This document shows, in pieces, positions 10,426 to 19,066 of a stretch of DNA of 64,000 bases. Source of the stretch: Mycobacterium sp. ENV421 (GTDB lineage: Bacteria > Actinomycetota > Actinomycetes > Mycobacteriales > Mycobacteriaceae); NCBI RefSeq assembly GCF_002887815.1, contig NZ_PDHO01000001.1, positions 1-64,000 of the forward strand. The letters run 5' to 3'. The notes beneath the pieces were generated by a model. That model had not been told where the DNA came from. It worked only from the letters and a program-made list of their open reading frames with translations, and searched no databases. Made by a program: the position numbers and the translations under genes. Numbering within the stretch: position 1 is the stretch's first letter; every line of letters begins with the position of its first letter.

Positions 10426-10451
10426 AATCCAGAACGAATTCGTTCCAGATT
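10426..10451. promoter_or_regulatory. Palindromic TetR-type operator between tetR and the P450 gene
   Basis: The core GAACGAATTCGTTC (10432-10445) is a perfect 14-bp palindrome. It extends to a 26-bp element whose outer AATC/GATT arms also match, leaving two mismatched positions per half. It lies in the 86-base gap between the divergent tetR (start 10390) and the P450 (start 10477), the place expected for autoregulation plus control of the P450. Confidence 0.72.
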
Positions 10452-10476
10452 ACTCGCATGGCGCAAGGAGTCACCG

Positions 10477-11727
10477 ATGACGACCCGGATCATGGATGAA
10501 GCGGCGCGCGTCCTGGCCAACCCGCAGGCCTACACCGACGAGGCGGGGCTCCACAGGGCGCTCGCGCACCTGCGTGCGAACGCCCCCGTGTCGTGGGTGG
10601 ACGTCGAGGGATACCGGCCGTTCTGGGCGATCACCAAGCACGCCGACATCATGGACATCGAGCGTCAGAACGACCTGTTCACCAACGACCCCCGTCCGAT
10701 CCTGGTGGTGCAGGACCTCGACGACAAACTGCGCGCCGACCGGGAAGCCGGGGCGGGCCTGAGCACGCTGATCCACATCGACGACCCGCATCACCGCGAC
10801 CTGCGCAAGATCGGTGCGGACTGGTTCCGGCCAAAAGCCATGCGCGCGTTGAAGGCTCGCTGCGACGAATTGGCCAAGATGTACGTCGACCAGATGGTGG
10901 AGCGCGGACCGGAGATCGATTTCGCCCAAGAGATCGCGGTCAACTTTCCGCTGTATGTCATTCTGACGCTGCTCGGTCTTCCGGAGTCGGACTTTCCCCG
11001 GATGCTCAAGCTCACTCAGGAACTGTTCGGCGGTGACGACAGCGAGTTCCAACGCGCGCAGGACAAAGACGCGATGATCGCCGTGCTGCTGGACTTCTTC
11101 GGTTACTTCTCGGCACTGACCGCCTCGCGCCGGGAGCACCCCACTGAGGATCTGACGTCGGCGATCGCGAACGCCACGATCAACGGAGAACCGTTGTCCG
11201 ACATGGACACCGCCTCCTACTACGTGATCGTCGCCAGCGCCGGCCACGACACCACCAGTGCCGGAATCGCCGGCGGCCTGATGGAACTCATCCGCAACCC
11301 GGGTGAGCTCCAGCGGTTGCAGGACGATCCGTCCCTGATGGGCACCGCGGTCGAGGAGATGATCCGCTGCGTCGTGCCGGTCAAGGAGTTCATGCGCACC
11401 GCCCAAGCCGACACCGAGGTGCGCGGGGTCCCCATCGCCAAGGGTGAAGCCGTGCTGCTGTCCTACGTCTCGGCCAACCGTGACGAAGAGGTCTTCGCCG
11501 ACCCGATGCGCTTCGACGTCGGCCGCGACCCCAACAAGCACCTGTCCTTCGGCTACGGCGTGCACTTCTGCCTGGGCGCAGCGCTGGCCCGCATGGAGAT
11601 GAACAGCTTCTTCACCGAACTCGTCCCGCGCATCAACTCCATCGAACTCGCCGGCGATCCCGAGCTCATGGCCACCACCTTCGTCGGCGGGATCAAGCAC
11701 CTGCCGATCCGATACTCCTTGAGGTGA
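10477..11727 (+). CDS. Cytochrome P450 monooxygenase
   Basis: 416 aa soluble bacterial P450. The I-helix oxygen-activation motif is AGHDTT (residues 255-260), the ExxR motif is EEMIR, and the heme-binding loop is FGYGVHFCLG with the ligand Cys365. The ATG is preceded by AAGGAG at good spacing. It hydroxylates an unknown substrate using electrons from a ferredoxin system; no ferredoxin gene adjoins it. I cannot assign a CYP family number. It is divergent from tetR-SIP and shares their operator. Confidence 0.93.
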   Translation: MTTRIMDEAARVLANPQAYTDEAGLHRALAHLRANAPVSWVDVEGYRPFWAITKHADIMDIERQNDLFTNDPRPILVVQDLDDKLRADREAGAGLSTLIHIDDPHHRDLRKIGADWFRPKAMRALKARCDELAKMYVDQMVERGPEIDFAQEIAVNFPLYVILTLLGLPESDFPRMLKLTQELFGGDDSEFQRAQDKDAMIAVLLDFFGYFSALTASRREHPTEDLTSAIANATINGEPLSDMDTASYYVIVASAGHDTTSAGIAGGLMELIRNPGELQRLQDDPSLMGTAVEEMIRCVVPVKEFMRTAQADTEVRGVPIAKGEAVLLSYVSANRDEEVFADPMRFDVGRDPNKHLSFGYGVHFCLGAALARMEMNSFFTELVPRINSIELAGDPELMATTFVGGIKHLPIRYSLR

Positions 11728-11798
11728 TTTCTCCGCGGTGACCCCCGCAAACGGCGATAATTGCCGGTGAGTCGGTCGCACGAGGGGAAGTACTGACG

Positions 11799-12071
11799 AT
11801 GAAGAAGCTGGCAGCGGCGCTGGTGAGCGCCATGGCACTGGCTGTTGCGCCGGTCGCCGCCGCGCCCGGCGCACACGCTGACGTGTGCGGAGACGTCGGA
11901 GGACGTCATGTGAACGTCGGCGGGTGCACCAACGTCGCCGGTGATGTCGCAGTGGCCGGCGCGGTGGCCTCCGACGACGACGCTGCGGCGCAGGCGGCCG
12001 CGGGGCAGCCGCCGTGCTACACGCCGCAGGGGGTCCCGTATTACACCCCAGGTTCGGATCCCTGCTACTGA
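11799..12071 (+). CDS. Small secreted protein of unknown function
   Basis: 90 aa, preceded by a GAGGGGAAG ribosome site. An N-terminal signal peptide (MKKLAAALVSAMALAVAPVA) ends at an AHA-D type cleavage site near residue 27. The mature part is about 60 aa with four cysteines, an Ala-rich middle and a Tyr/Pro-rich tail (CYTPQGVPYYTPG). This resembles the many short mycobacterial secreted proteins of no known role. Its 3' end overlaps the presumed start region of the following LysR gene. Confidence 0.72.
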   Translation: MKKLAAALVSAMALAVAPVAAAPGAHADVCGDVGGRHVNVGGCTNVAGDVAVAGAVASDDDAAAQAAAGQPPCYTPQGVPYYTPGSDPCY

Positions 12072-12967
12072 GCGCCGCCGGTGAGGCTCGCCTCGACGCG
12101 GGCCAACTCGCGGCGTTCGCCGCGATAGTCGAACTCGGTAGTTTCGAGGCGGCGGCCGATCGGTTGCATGTCACGCCGTCGGCGGTCAGTCAGCGCATCA
12201 AGGCTCTGGAAAAGCAGGTGGGCCAGGTGCTGGTGGTCCGCGGAAAGCCCTGTGTGGCAACGATGGCCGGCACACCGCTGCTTCGGTTGGCCGCGCAGAC
12301 CGCGATGTTGGAGGCCGAGGCCATCGCCGAGATGGCCGGCGGCGGCGAGGCCGCGCCGCGACCGCGGATCGCGATGGCGGTCAATGCCGACTCCATGGCG
12401 ACATGGTTCGTCCGGGTGCTGTCCGAGATGCCCGATGTGCTGTTCGACATCCGCATCGAAGACCAGGACCACTCCGCGCGGTTGTTGCGGGAGGGGGTAG
12501 TCATGGGTGCGGTCACCACCGAGCGCACCCCGGTACCCGGCTGCCGGGTCCATCCGCTGGGGGTGATGCGGTACCTGCCGGTGGCCAGCGCTGAGTTCGT
12601 AAAGCGGTATTTCCCAGCTGGTTTCACAGTGGAGTCGGTCAAACCTGCGCCGTCCCTCGCATGGAATCGCGACGATGCACTGCAGAATATGCTGGTGCGC
12701 AAGGCATTCGGTCGTCCTGTCGAACGTCCGGTCACGTACGTGCCGACCGCGGAGGGCTTCGGTGCCGCGGTACACGCCGGCCTCGGGTGGGGCATGTATC
12801 CCGAGCAGTCGGCGGCACAGGCGCTCGCCGACGGCTCGTTCGTCCAGGTCAGCGATGTCCACCTCGACGTCCCGCTGTTCTGGCAGTGCTGGAAGCTCGA
12901 CAGTCCCTTGATGGGGTCCCTGACCGCGACCGTATTGGCCGCCGCCGACGCACTGCGCCGCGGCTGA
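12014..12967 (+). CDS. lysG: LysR-type regulator, LysG/ArgP-like
   Basis: 317 aa from the only in-frame GTG; the true start may be further in. LysG-type proteins normally begin just before the sequence seen here at about residue 27 (LDAGQLAAFAAIVELGSFEAAA), but no ATG or GTG lies there. The winged HTH follows (ADRLHVTPSAVSQRIKALEK), with a substrate-binding domain from about residue 115. The LysG/ArgP subgroup activates the lysE exporter gene when lysine or arginine is high. The reading frame overlaps the preceding secreted protein by 58 bases. Its likely partner lysE is at 7980-8579. Confidence 0.85.
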   Translation: MLHAAGGPVLHPRFGSLLLSAAGEARLDAGQLAAFAAIVELGSFEAAADRLHVTPSAVSQRIKALEKQVGQVLVVRGKPCVATMAGTPLLRLAAQTAMLEAEAIAEMAGGGEAAPRPRIAMAVNADSMATWFVRVLSEMPDVLFDIRIEDQDHSARLLREGVVMGAVTTERTPVPGCRVHPLGVMRYLPVASAEFVKRYFPAGFTVESVKPAPSLAWNRDDALQNMLVRKAFGRPVERPVTYVPTAEGFGAAVHAGLGWGMYPEQSAAQALADGSFVQVSDVHLDVPLFWQCWKLDSPLMGSLTATVLAAADALRRG

Positions 12968-13030
12968 CAGAAGGGTCACACTCACCCCACAACGGTTTGC
13001 CATCGTGCTGACGCGGATAATCCAGGCCGC

Positions 13031-13300
13031 ATGAACGCGAGCCGACTTTCTCGCTCCAAGATCGTCGCGGCATCGGTGGGTGTCAGCGCGGCCTTGGCGA
13101 GCGTCTTCCTGGTGGGAATTCAGGTGGAGCGCGGTAGCGAAGGGACGGTGGTGTCCGATCCCGGGACGTTCACCGCCCCGGCCACCAGCACGATGACCAC
13201 CGGCGCGACCACGACTACGTCGCCGGGCCAGGCGTCGGTGTCGGCGCAGGTCGCCACGCCGCAGCTCACCACCACACCGACCTCGGCCGAGCCCGGCTAG
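13031..13300 (+). CDS. Small membrane-anchored or secreted Thr/Ser/Pro-rich protein
   Basis: 89 aa: a short basic N terminus, one hydrophobic segment (about residues 11-29, IVAASVGVSAALASVFLVG), then a low-complexity Thr/Ser/Ala/Pro tail that looks wall-spanning and possibly O-glycosylated. A GATAAT -10-like hexamer lies only nine bases before the ATG and there is no ribosome site, so the message may be leaderless. I recognise no family. It is followed by the L,D-transpeptidase. Confidence 0.55.
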   Translation: MNASRLSRSKIVAASVGVSAALASVFLVGIQVERGSEGTVVSDPGTFTAPATSTMTTGATTTTSPGQASVSAQVATPQLTTTPTSAEPG

Positions 13301-13371
13301 CAGCGCAACTGGGCGGAATGGCTGTGATGCACCATGATTGATCGGTTGGGCGAGAGATCGTGGAGATGTGA

Positions 13372-14238
13372 ATGGCTGTAGTGGGTCGCAGGGCACAAGT
13401 TCTGCTGTCGGTGGTGTTGGTTCTGATGGCCGTTCAGGCGGGCCCTGCCGTCGTGGCGCACGCCGACGATGTCCTGCCGCCGGTGGCGTTCACCACCACC
13501 TCGAATGCGCCGCTGCACAACGGCGGCACCTACGGCATCGGCACCGTGATCGTCGCGCATTTTGACGCTCCTGTCGGTGATCGCGGTCTGGCCGAGCAGG
13601 CACTGCAGGTCGACACCTCGCCTCCAGTGGCCGGTGCGTGGCACTGGGTCGACGACCGCACCATGCACTGGCGCCCGCCGCAGTACTACGCGCCGGGCAC
13701 CGTGGTGACCGTCACTCCCGGTCCGGGCGCGCCTGTCTCGTTCACCATCGGTGCCTCGCACGTGTCGATCGCCGACGACGCGACCAAGCAGGTGACGGTG
13801 TTCGACGGAGGGAAGCTCGTCCGGACCATGCCCACATCGATGGGCCGCGGGGGCACCGAGAAAGTCGGAAACACCACGTTGAGCTTCTGGACTCAGCCCG
13901 GCGTCTACACCGTTCTGGACAAGAGCAATCCGGTGGTGATGGACTCCTCCACCTACGGCCTGCCGATCAACTCGCACCTGGGCTACAAAGAGACGATCCC
14001 GTACGCGGTGCGCATCAGCACCGACGGCGTGTATCTGCACGAGCTGGACGCGACAGTCTGGGCGCAGGGCAACACCGACACCAGCCATGGTTGCCTGAAC
14101 CTCAACCGCGACAACGCAATCTGGTTCTACAACTTCTCGGTGCCCGGTGACGTCGTCGAAGTGCGCAACACCGGAGGCAAGCCGCTGCAGTTGTGGCAGA
14201 ACGGGGACTGGAGCGTCCCGTGGGATCAGTGGGTCTAG
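13372..14238 (+). CDS. ldt: L,D-transpeptidase (YkuD domain)
   Basis: 288 aa exported enzyme. The signal peptide ends around VAHADD (residue 30). One immunoglobulin-like domain follows (about 35-125), then a YkuD catalytic domain with YGLPINSHLGY, VYLHELDATVWAQGNTDT and the active-site SHGCLNL (His239, Cys241). The C-terminal NGDWSVPWDQWV cap is typical of mycobacterial Ldt enzymes. It forms 3-3 cross-links between meso-diaminopimelate residues in peptidoglycan and is the carbapenem-sensitive type. With a single Ig domain it is shorter than LdtMt2. I do not assign a paralog number. Confidence 0.93.
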   Translation: MAVVGRRAQVLLSVVLVLMAVQAGPAVVAHADDVLPPVAFTTTSNAPLHNGGTYGIGTVIVAHFDAPVGDRGLAEQALQVDTSPPVAGAWHWVDDRTMHWRPPQYYAPGTVVTVTPGPGAPVSFTIGASHVSIADDATKQVTVFDGGKLVRTMPTSMGRGGTEKVGNTTLSFWTQPGVYTVLDKSNPVVMDSSTYGLPINSHLGYKETIPYAVRISTDGVYLHELDATVWAQGNTDTSHGCLNLNRDNAIWFYNFSVPGDVVEVRNTGGKPLQLWQNGDWSVPWDQWV

Positions 14239-14306
14239 CCGGGGTGGGGCGGTTTCGAGTAGCGACTACTCGTGACACGCAACGTCCGTCCCACGAGACT
14301 GGGGGC

Positions 14307-14438
14307 GTGTCATCCCCGTATCCGGAGCCGCGCCTCGCCGACGTCGTCGAGTTGCCGCTGGCCCGTGTGGCCGGTCAACGCGACCCGGCGGGCGAGGACG
14401 ACGAGTGCGAGCCGGAGACCATCATCCTGCTCTGGTGA
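14307..14438 (+). CDS. Possible 43-aa acidic small protein
   Basis: GTG-initiated frame of 43 codons (VSSPYPEPRLADVVELPL...) with an acidic C terminus ending EPETIILLW, in the 215-base gap between ldt and the POT transporter. A G-rich run precedes the GTG but sits too close for a normal ribosome site. There is no family match that I know; the gap shows nothing else. Confidence 0.3.
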   Translation: MSSPYPEPRLADVVELPLARVAGQRDPAGEDDECEPETIILLW

Positions 14439-14453
14439 CGGCCCGGATATGGC

Positions 14454-15932
14454 ATGGTGAAATCCATGGCTGATGCCGTCGGAACCGAGAACGCGCCCGC
14501 GCAACGAACATTCTTCGGGCACCCCGTCGGTCTGGCCAACCTCTTCGGCGTCGAGTTGTGGGAGCGCTTCTCCTACTACGGGATGCTCACGATTCTTGGC
14601 TATTACCTGTACTACTCACTCACCGAGGGCGGTCTCGGCCTGCCCAAGGCCACCGCGACCGGCGTCGTCGGGGCGTACGGCGGCCTGGTGTATCTGTCCA
14701 CCGTCCTGGGCGGCTGGGTCGCCGACCGGTTGCTCGGCATGGAACGCACGGTGCTCTACGGCGGCGTCGTGGTCATGTTCGGCCACATCGCACTGGCGGT
14801 ACTGCCCGGACTGACGGGTGTCGGCGTCGGTCTGATACTGATCGCGCTGGGTTCCGGCGCGCTCAAAGCCAACGCCTCGTCGCTGCTGGGCACGCTCTAT
14901 GACGATGGCGACCCCCGTCGCGACGGCGGATTCACACTGTTCTATCTCGGTATCAACCTGGGTTCGTTTGTCGGCCCGCTGATCACCGGCCTCCTGCAGA
15001 CCAAAGTGGGTTTCCACTACGGGTTCGGTGCCGCGGCCGTCGGCATGGCGCTGGGCCTGACCCAGTACGTGGTGTTCCGGCGCAATCTCGGTAGCCACGG
15101 CCGGACACCACCGAATCCGCTGTCCCGCAGTCATTTCGTGCGCACCGCGAGCATTGCCGCAGCCGTCCTGGTGGTGGTTGTCCTCGCCTTCGTCTTCGGT
15201 CTGATCACTCTCGCCACTCTCTCCCAGGTGACCACCGGAATTCTGGTCGTCGCCTCGATCGCCTACTTCGCGGTGATGCTGCGCAGCCCGCGTGTCGAAC
15301 CACTCGAGCGCATGCGGGTGCGGGCTTTCATCCCGCTGTTCATCGCCAACGCGGTGTTCTGGTCGCTGTTCCAGCAGATTTTCACCGTGCTCGCGGTGTA
15401 CTCCGACGAGCGGATGAACTGGTCGATCTTCGGGTGGCGGGCACCGTCGAACTGGATCGGCTCGATCGAACCGGTGTGGATCATCCTGCTGTCACCGGTG
15501 TTCGCGGCGATGTGGACCAAGCTGGGCCGGCGCGCCCCCACCACCCCACGCAAGTTCGCCTACGGCGTCATCGGGATGGGCGTGGCGTTCCTGCTGTTCC
15601 TGCCGATGGCCGGAACAACCGGACGCAGCGTGCCCGCGCTGTTCGTGGCGGCGATCATGGCCGTCTTCGCGATCTCCGAGCTGATGCTGTCCCCGATCGG
15701 CCTGTCAGTGACGACACAGTTGGCGCCCAACGCATTTCGGGCGCAGATGATGGCGCTGTATTTCTTCTCGGTCGGCCTGGGTACGTCGATGTCGGGGGTG
15801 CTGTCGGGGTACTACCACCCGGACCGCGAGTTCGCCTACTTCGGCATCCTCGGCGCCGTCGCGGTCGTAGTCGGCATCATCGTATGGGCGTTCGCACCCC
15901 GGGTGAGCCGTCTGATGGAGGGCGTCCACTAA
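14454..15932 (+). CDS. POT/PTR2-family proton-coupled oligopeptide transporter
   Basis: 492 aa, 12-14 hydrophobic helices. The family fingerprints are GVELWERFSYYGM in helix 1 (ExxERFxYY motif, about residues 31-43) and FYLGINLGSFVGPLITG in helix 5. It imports di- and tripeptides with protons. The ATG at 14466 (MADAVGTEN) is an equally possible start. Its TAA overlaps the stop of the convergent fadD fusion by two bases, so transcription from both sides must end within coding sequence. Confidence 0.92.
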   Translation: MVKSMADAVGTENAPAQRTFFGHPVGLANLFGVELWERFSYYGMLTILGYYLYYSLTEGGLGLPKATATGVVGAYGGLVYLSTVLGGWVADRLLGMERTVLYGGVVVMFGHIALAVLPGLTGVGVGLILIALGSGALKANASSLLGTLYDDGDPRRDGGFTLFYLGINLGSFVGPLITGLLQTKVGFHYGFGAAAVGMALGLTQYVVFRRNLGSHGRTPPNPLSRSHFVRTASIAAAVLVVVVLAFVFGLITLATLSQVTTGILVVASIAYFAVMLRSPRVEPLERMRVRAFIPLFIANAVFWSLFQQIFTVLAVYSDERMNWSIFGWRAPSNWIGSIEPVWIILLSPVFAAMWTKLGRRAPTTPRKFAYGVIGMGVAFLLFLPMAGTTGRSVPALFVAAIMAVFAISELMLSPIGLSVTTQLAPNAFRAQMMALYFFSVGLGTSMSGVLSGYYHPDREFAYFGILGAVAVVVGIIVWAFAPRVSRLMEGVH

Positions 15933-18900
15933 GGCTGCGCGTCGAGCAGCCGCACCATCTCGTCCCGCATTTCGACCTTGCGCACCTTGCCGGTGACGGT
16001 CATCGGGAACTCGTCGACCAGCCGCACATAGCGCGGGATCTTGTAGTGGGCCAGTTGTCCGGCCGAGAACGCCCGCACGCCGTCGGCGTCCAGGGGCGTG
16101 CTGCCGGGACGCATCTTGATCCAGGCGCAGATCTCCTCGCCGAAACGCGGGTCGGGCACACCGATCACCTGGACGTCGTCGATGTCGGGATGGGTGTGCA
16201 GGAATTCCTCGATTTCCCGGGGATAGACGTTCTCGCCACCACGGATGACCATGTCCTTGATCCGGCCGACGATCGTGCAGTGGCCGTCGTCGCGCATCAC
16301 CGCCAGATCACCGGTGTGCATCCAGCCCTCGTCGTCGATCGCTTCGCGGGTCTTGTCCTCGTCGTTCCAGTAGCCCAGCATGACCGAGTAACCGCGGGTG
16401 CAGAATTCGCCGGTCGCACCGCGCTCGACGACCGCACCGGTGTCCGGGTCCACGATCTTGATCTCGATGTGTGGATGCGCGCGTCCCACGGTGGCCGTGC
16501 GCCGTTCCAGGTCGTCGTCGTGCAGGGTCTGGCAGGACACCGGCGAGGTTTCGGTCATCCCGTAGGCGATGGACACCTCGGACATGTTGAGCTCGTCGAC
16601 GCAACGTTTCATGATCTCGACCGGGCAGGGGGCGCCCGCCATGATGCCGGTGCGCAGGGACGAGACGTCGCGGTGCGCCAGGTCCGGATGCCCGAGTACC
16701 GCGATGAACATCGTCGGCACCCCGTACAGCGCTGTGCAGCGTTCCTGTTCCACGGCGGCGAGAGTCGCAGCCGGATCGAAGCCGGCTGACGGAATCACTA
16801 TCGTGGCACCATGTGTGGTGCAGCCGAGGTTGCCCATGACCATGCCGAAGCAGTGGTAGAACGGCACCGGGACGCACAGTCGGTCGCCGGGTCCGAAGTT
16901 GATGAGATCGGTGACGAAGTAGCCGTTGTTGAGGATGTTGCGGTGCGAGAGAACTGCGCCCTTCGGGGAACCCGTTGTCCCGGAGGTGTATTGGATGTTG
17001 ATCGGGTCCGAAGGCGTCAGCGTCTGCATCCGGGCGCGCAACTGGTCGGCCGACACCGCTTCCCCGCGCTGCTTCAGCGACTCCCAGTCCGAAGAGTCCA
17101 GGAACACCACCTCGGTCAGATCGGGCACCTCGTGGCGTACCTCGACGACCATACCGCGATAGTGGGATGACTTGAACTCGGTGACGGACAACAGCATTCG
17201 GACGCCGGCGTGCCGCAACACATAGGCCAGCTCGTGAGTTCGGTACGCGGGGTTGATGGTCACCAGGATCGCGCCGGCCTTGGCGGTGGCGTATTGCACC
17301 ACAGTCCACTCCGCGCAGTTGGGTGCCCAGATACCGACCCGGTCGCCCTTGCCGATACCCGAGCCGATCAACGCCCGCGCCACCAGGTCGATCTCCCGAT
17401 TCAGTTCGGCGTAGGTCCACGACCGGCCGGTCGCGACCTCGACCAGCGCGTCGACACCCGCGTGTGCGGCGGCCGTGCGCTCGAAGTTGGCACCGATCGT
17501 CTCGTCGAGCAGGTCGGTGCCGTCGGGTCCTGCCGCATACGACCGCGGCGCACCGAACTGTTCGCGCAGAGCGTCTTTCAGCACCTTGCCGCTGGCGTTG
17601 CGGGGCAACGCATCGACGACCGCGATACGTCGCGGACGCTTGTAGGGTGCCAGGTGTTCGCGGCAGTGCGCCTCGATCTCGGTGTCGCTCGGCGGGTCGC
17701 CGGGGTCGCGGGCCACGATCACGGCCAGCGGGGTTTCGCCCCACTTCGGATCCGGCACGCCGATGACCGCCACCTCGGCGACCTTCGGGTACGCCGCCAG
17801 GGCGTTCTCCACCTCGGCGCTGTAGATGTTCTCTCCGCCCGAAATGATCATGTCTTTCTTCCGGTCGACCACGTAGATGTAGCCGTCCTCATCCTGCCGG
17901 ACCAGGTCGCCGGAGTGGAACCATCCGCCGTGGAAGGCCGCCGCGGTTTGGCCGGGGTTGTTCCAGTACTCCTTCATCACCAGCGGACCCTGGTAGACGA
18001 TCTCACCGACCTCCCCGGTGCTGACGTCGTTCATGTCGTCGTCGACGATGCGGGCCTCGACGTTGAGCATCGGCGTTCCGACCGAACCGATCTTGCGGAT
18101 CGCATCGTCACCGCGCAGCAGGCAGGTGATGGGGCTGCACTCGGTTTGTCCGAACGCCGCGACGATCTCCGCATCGGGGAACGCTTCGGTCATGCTCTGC
18201 AGCAATGTGGTGCTCGCCGGGGCGGCGCCCCACCAGATTCGCCGCAGGTGCGACAGGTCCCACTGCCCCAGGCGGTCCATCGCGCAGACGGCCTGCCATT
18301 GGGATGGGGTCATCCAACAGGAGGTGACGCGCTCGCTGACGATGGTGCACACCGTCGCCTCGGGGTCGAATCCGCCGGAGGGCGGAATGATGACCGTGCC
18401 CCCGGTGAAGAACGCTGGCAGCATTCCCGATACACCCGCGGTGTGGAACAGCGGTGCCACCCCCAGCCAGCATTCGTCGGCGAGGTGGCCGAGCGTGGCG
18501 ATCGAACTGAAGGCGTGGAGGTAGAGGTTGCGGTGTGTCAGCACAGCACCTTTCGGGAACCCGGTGGTGCCCGAGGTGTACATGATGAAGGCGGGCTCCT
18601 CGTCGCCGACGGCGACGTCGACGGGCTCGCCGGGGGCGCGGTCGATGGCGGACTGGAAGTCGTCACCGATGGTGAGCACCGAATGCACCGATGCCGCCTG
18701 CGCCTGCTTGACGACGGGGGCCAGCGCGGCGTCGACCACGACGGCCACCGCACCGCTGTCGACCAGCTGGTAGGCGATCTCGTCGGCCACCAGCCGGAAG
18801 TTCAAGGGCACCACGACCGCGCCCAGTCGCAGTATGGCGAACCAGGTCTCGACGACCTCGAGACTGTTCAGCCCCAGCACGGCGACCCGGTCACCGCGGC

Positions 18901-19066
18901 CGATTTCGCGCTGGGCCAGCGCGTTGGCCAATCGCGTCACCCGCGTGTCGATCTCGCCGAAGGTGCCGCGGCGGCGTGGATCCACGAATCCGATGTTGTC
19001 CGGGCGCACCCGGGCGTGCCTGGCCAGGACGTCGCTGAACGTGAGTCCGGTCGACGGGGACGTCAT
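15929..19066 (-). CDS. Tandem acyl-CoA synthetase: two complete FadD-type ANL ligases in one protein
   Basis: 1045 aa, about twice a normal FadD. Module 1 (residues 1 to about 520) has YTSGTTGFPKG (163-173), FGQTECSP and the A10 lysine K494 in SGKVLKDAL. Module 2 (about 530-1045) has YTSGTTGSPKG (693-703), YGMTETSPVSC and K1027 in TGKVRKVEM, and resembles FadD35-type synthetases. Both keep the ATP loop and catalytic lysine, so both could form acyl-adenylates and acyl-CoA. No stop, ribosome site or plausible start separates the modules. The ATG overlaps the upstream fadE stop by 4 bp. As the last gene of the echA-fadE-fadE operon it would activate carboxylic acids made by the oxidation arm. 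An assembly error joining two genes is the main alternative. Confidence 0.87.
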   Translation of the reverse strand: MTSPSTGLTFSDVLARHARVRPDNIGFVDPRRRGTFGEIDTRVTRLANALAQREIGRGDRVAVLGLNSLEVVETWFAILRLGAVVVPLNFRLVADEIAYQLVDSGAVAVVVDAALAPVVKQAQAASVHSVLTIGDDFQSAIDRAPGEPVDVAVGDEEPAFIMYTSGTTGFPKGAVLTHRNLYLHAFSSIATLGHLADECWLGVAPLFHTAGVSGMLPAFFTGGTVIIPPSGGFDPEATVCTIVSERVTSCWMTPSQWQAVCAMDRLGQWDLSHLRRIWWGAAPASTTLLQSMTEAFPDAEIVAAFGQTECSPITCLLRGDDAIRKIGSVGTPMLNVEARIVDDDMNDVSTGEVGEIVYQGPLVMKEYWNNPGQTAAAFHGGWFHSGDLVRQDEDGYIYVVDRKKDMIISGGENIYSAEVENALAAYPKVAEVAVIGVPDPKWGETPLAVIVARDPGDPPSDTEIEAHCREHLAPYKRPRRIAVVDALPRNASGKVLKDALREQFGAPRSYAAGPDGTDLLDETIGANFERTAAAHAGVDALVEVATGRSWTYAELNREIDLVARALIGSGIGKGDRVGIWAPNCAEWTVVQYATAKAGAILVTINPAYRTHELAYVLRHAGVRMLLSVTEFKSSHYRGMVVEVRHEVPDLTEVVFLDSSDWESLKQRGEAVSADQLRARMQTLTPSDPINIQYTSGTTGSPKGAVLSHRNILNNGYFVTDLINFGPGDRLCVPVPFYHCFGMVMGNLGCTTHGATIVIPSAGFDPAATLAAVEQERCTALYGVPTMFIAVLGHPDLAHRDVSSLRTGIMAGAPCPVEIMKRCVDELNMSEVSIAYGMTETSPVSCQTLHDDDLERRTATVGRAHPHIEIKIVDPDTGAVVERGATGEFCTRGYSVMLGYWNDEDKTREAIDDEGWMHTGDLAVMRDDGHCTIVGRIKDMVIRGGENVYPREIEEFLHTHPDIDDVQVIGVPDPRFGEEICAWIKMRPGSTPLDADGVRAFSAGQLAHYKIPRYVRLVDEFPMTVTGKVRKVEMRDEMVRLLDAQP

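Noticed and set aside
10471..12174. A 567-codon minus-strand open frame opposite the P450
   Set aside because: Antisense to a P450 with all conserved motifs; composition typical of a GC shadow.
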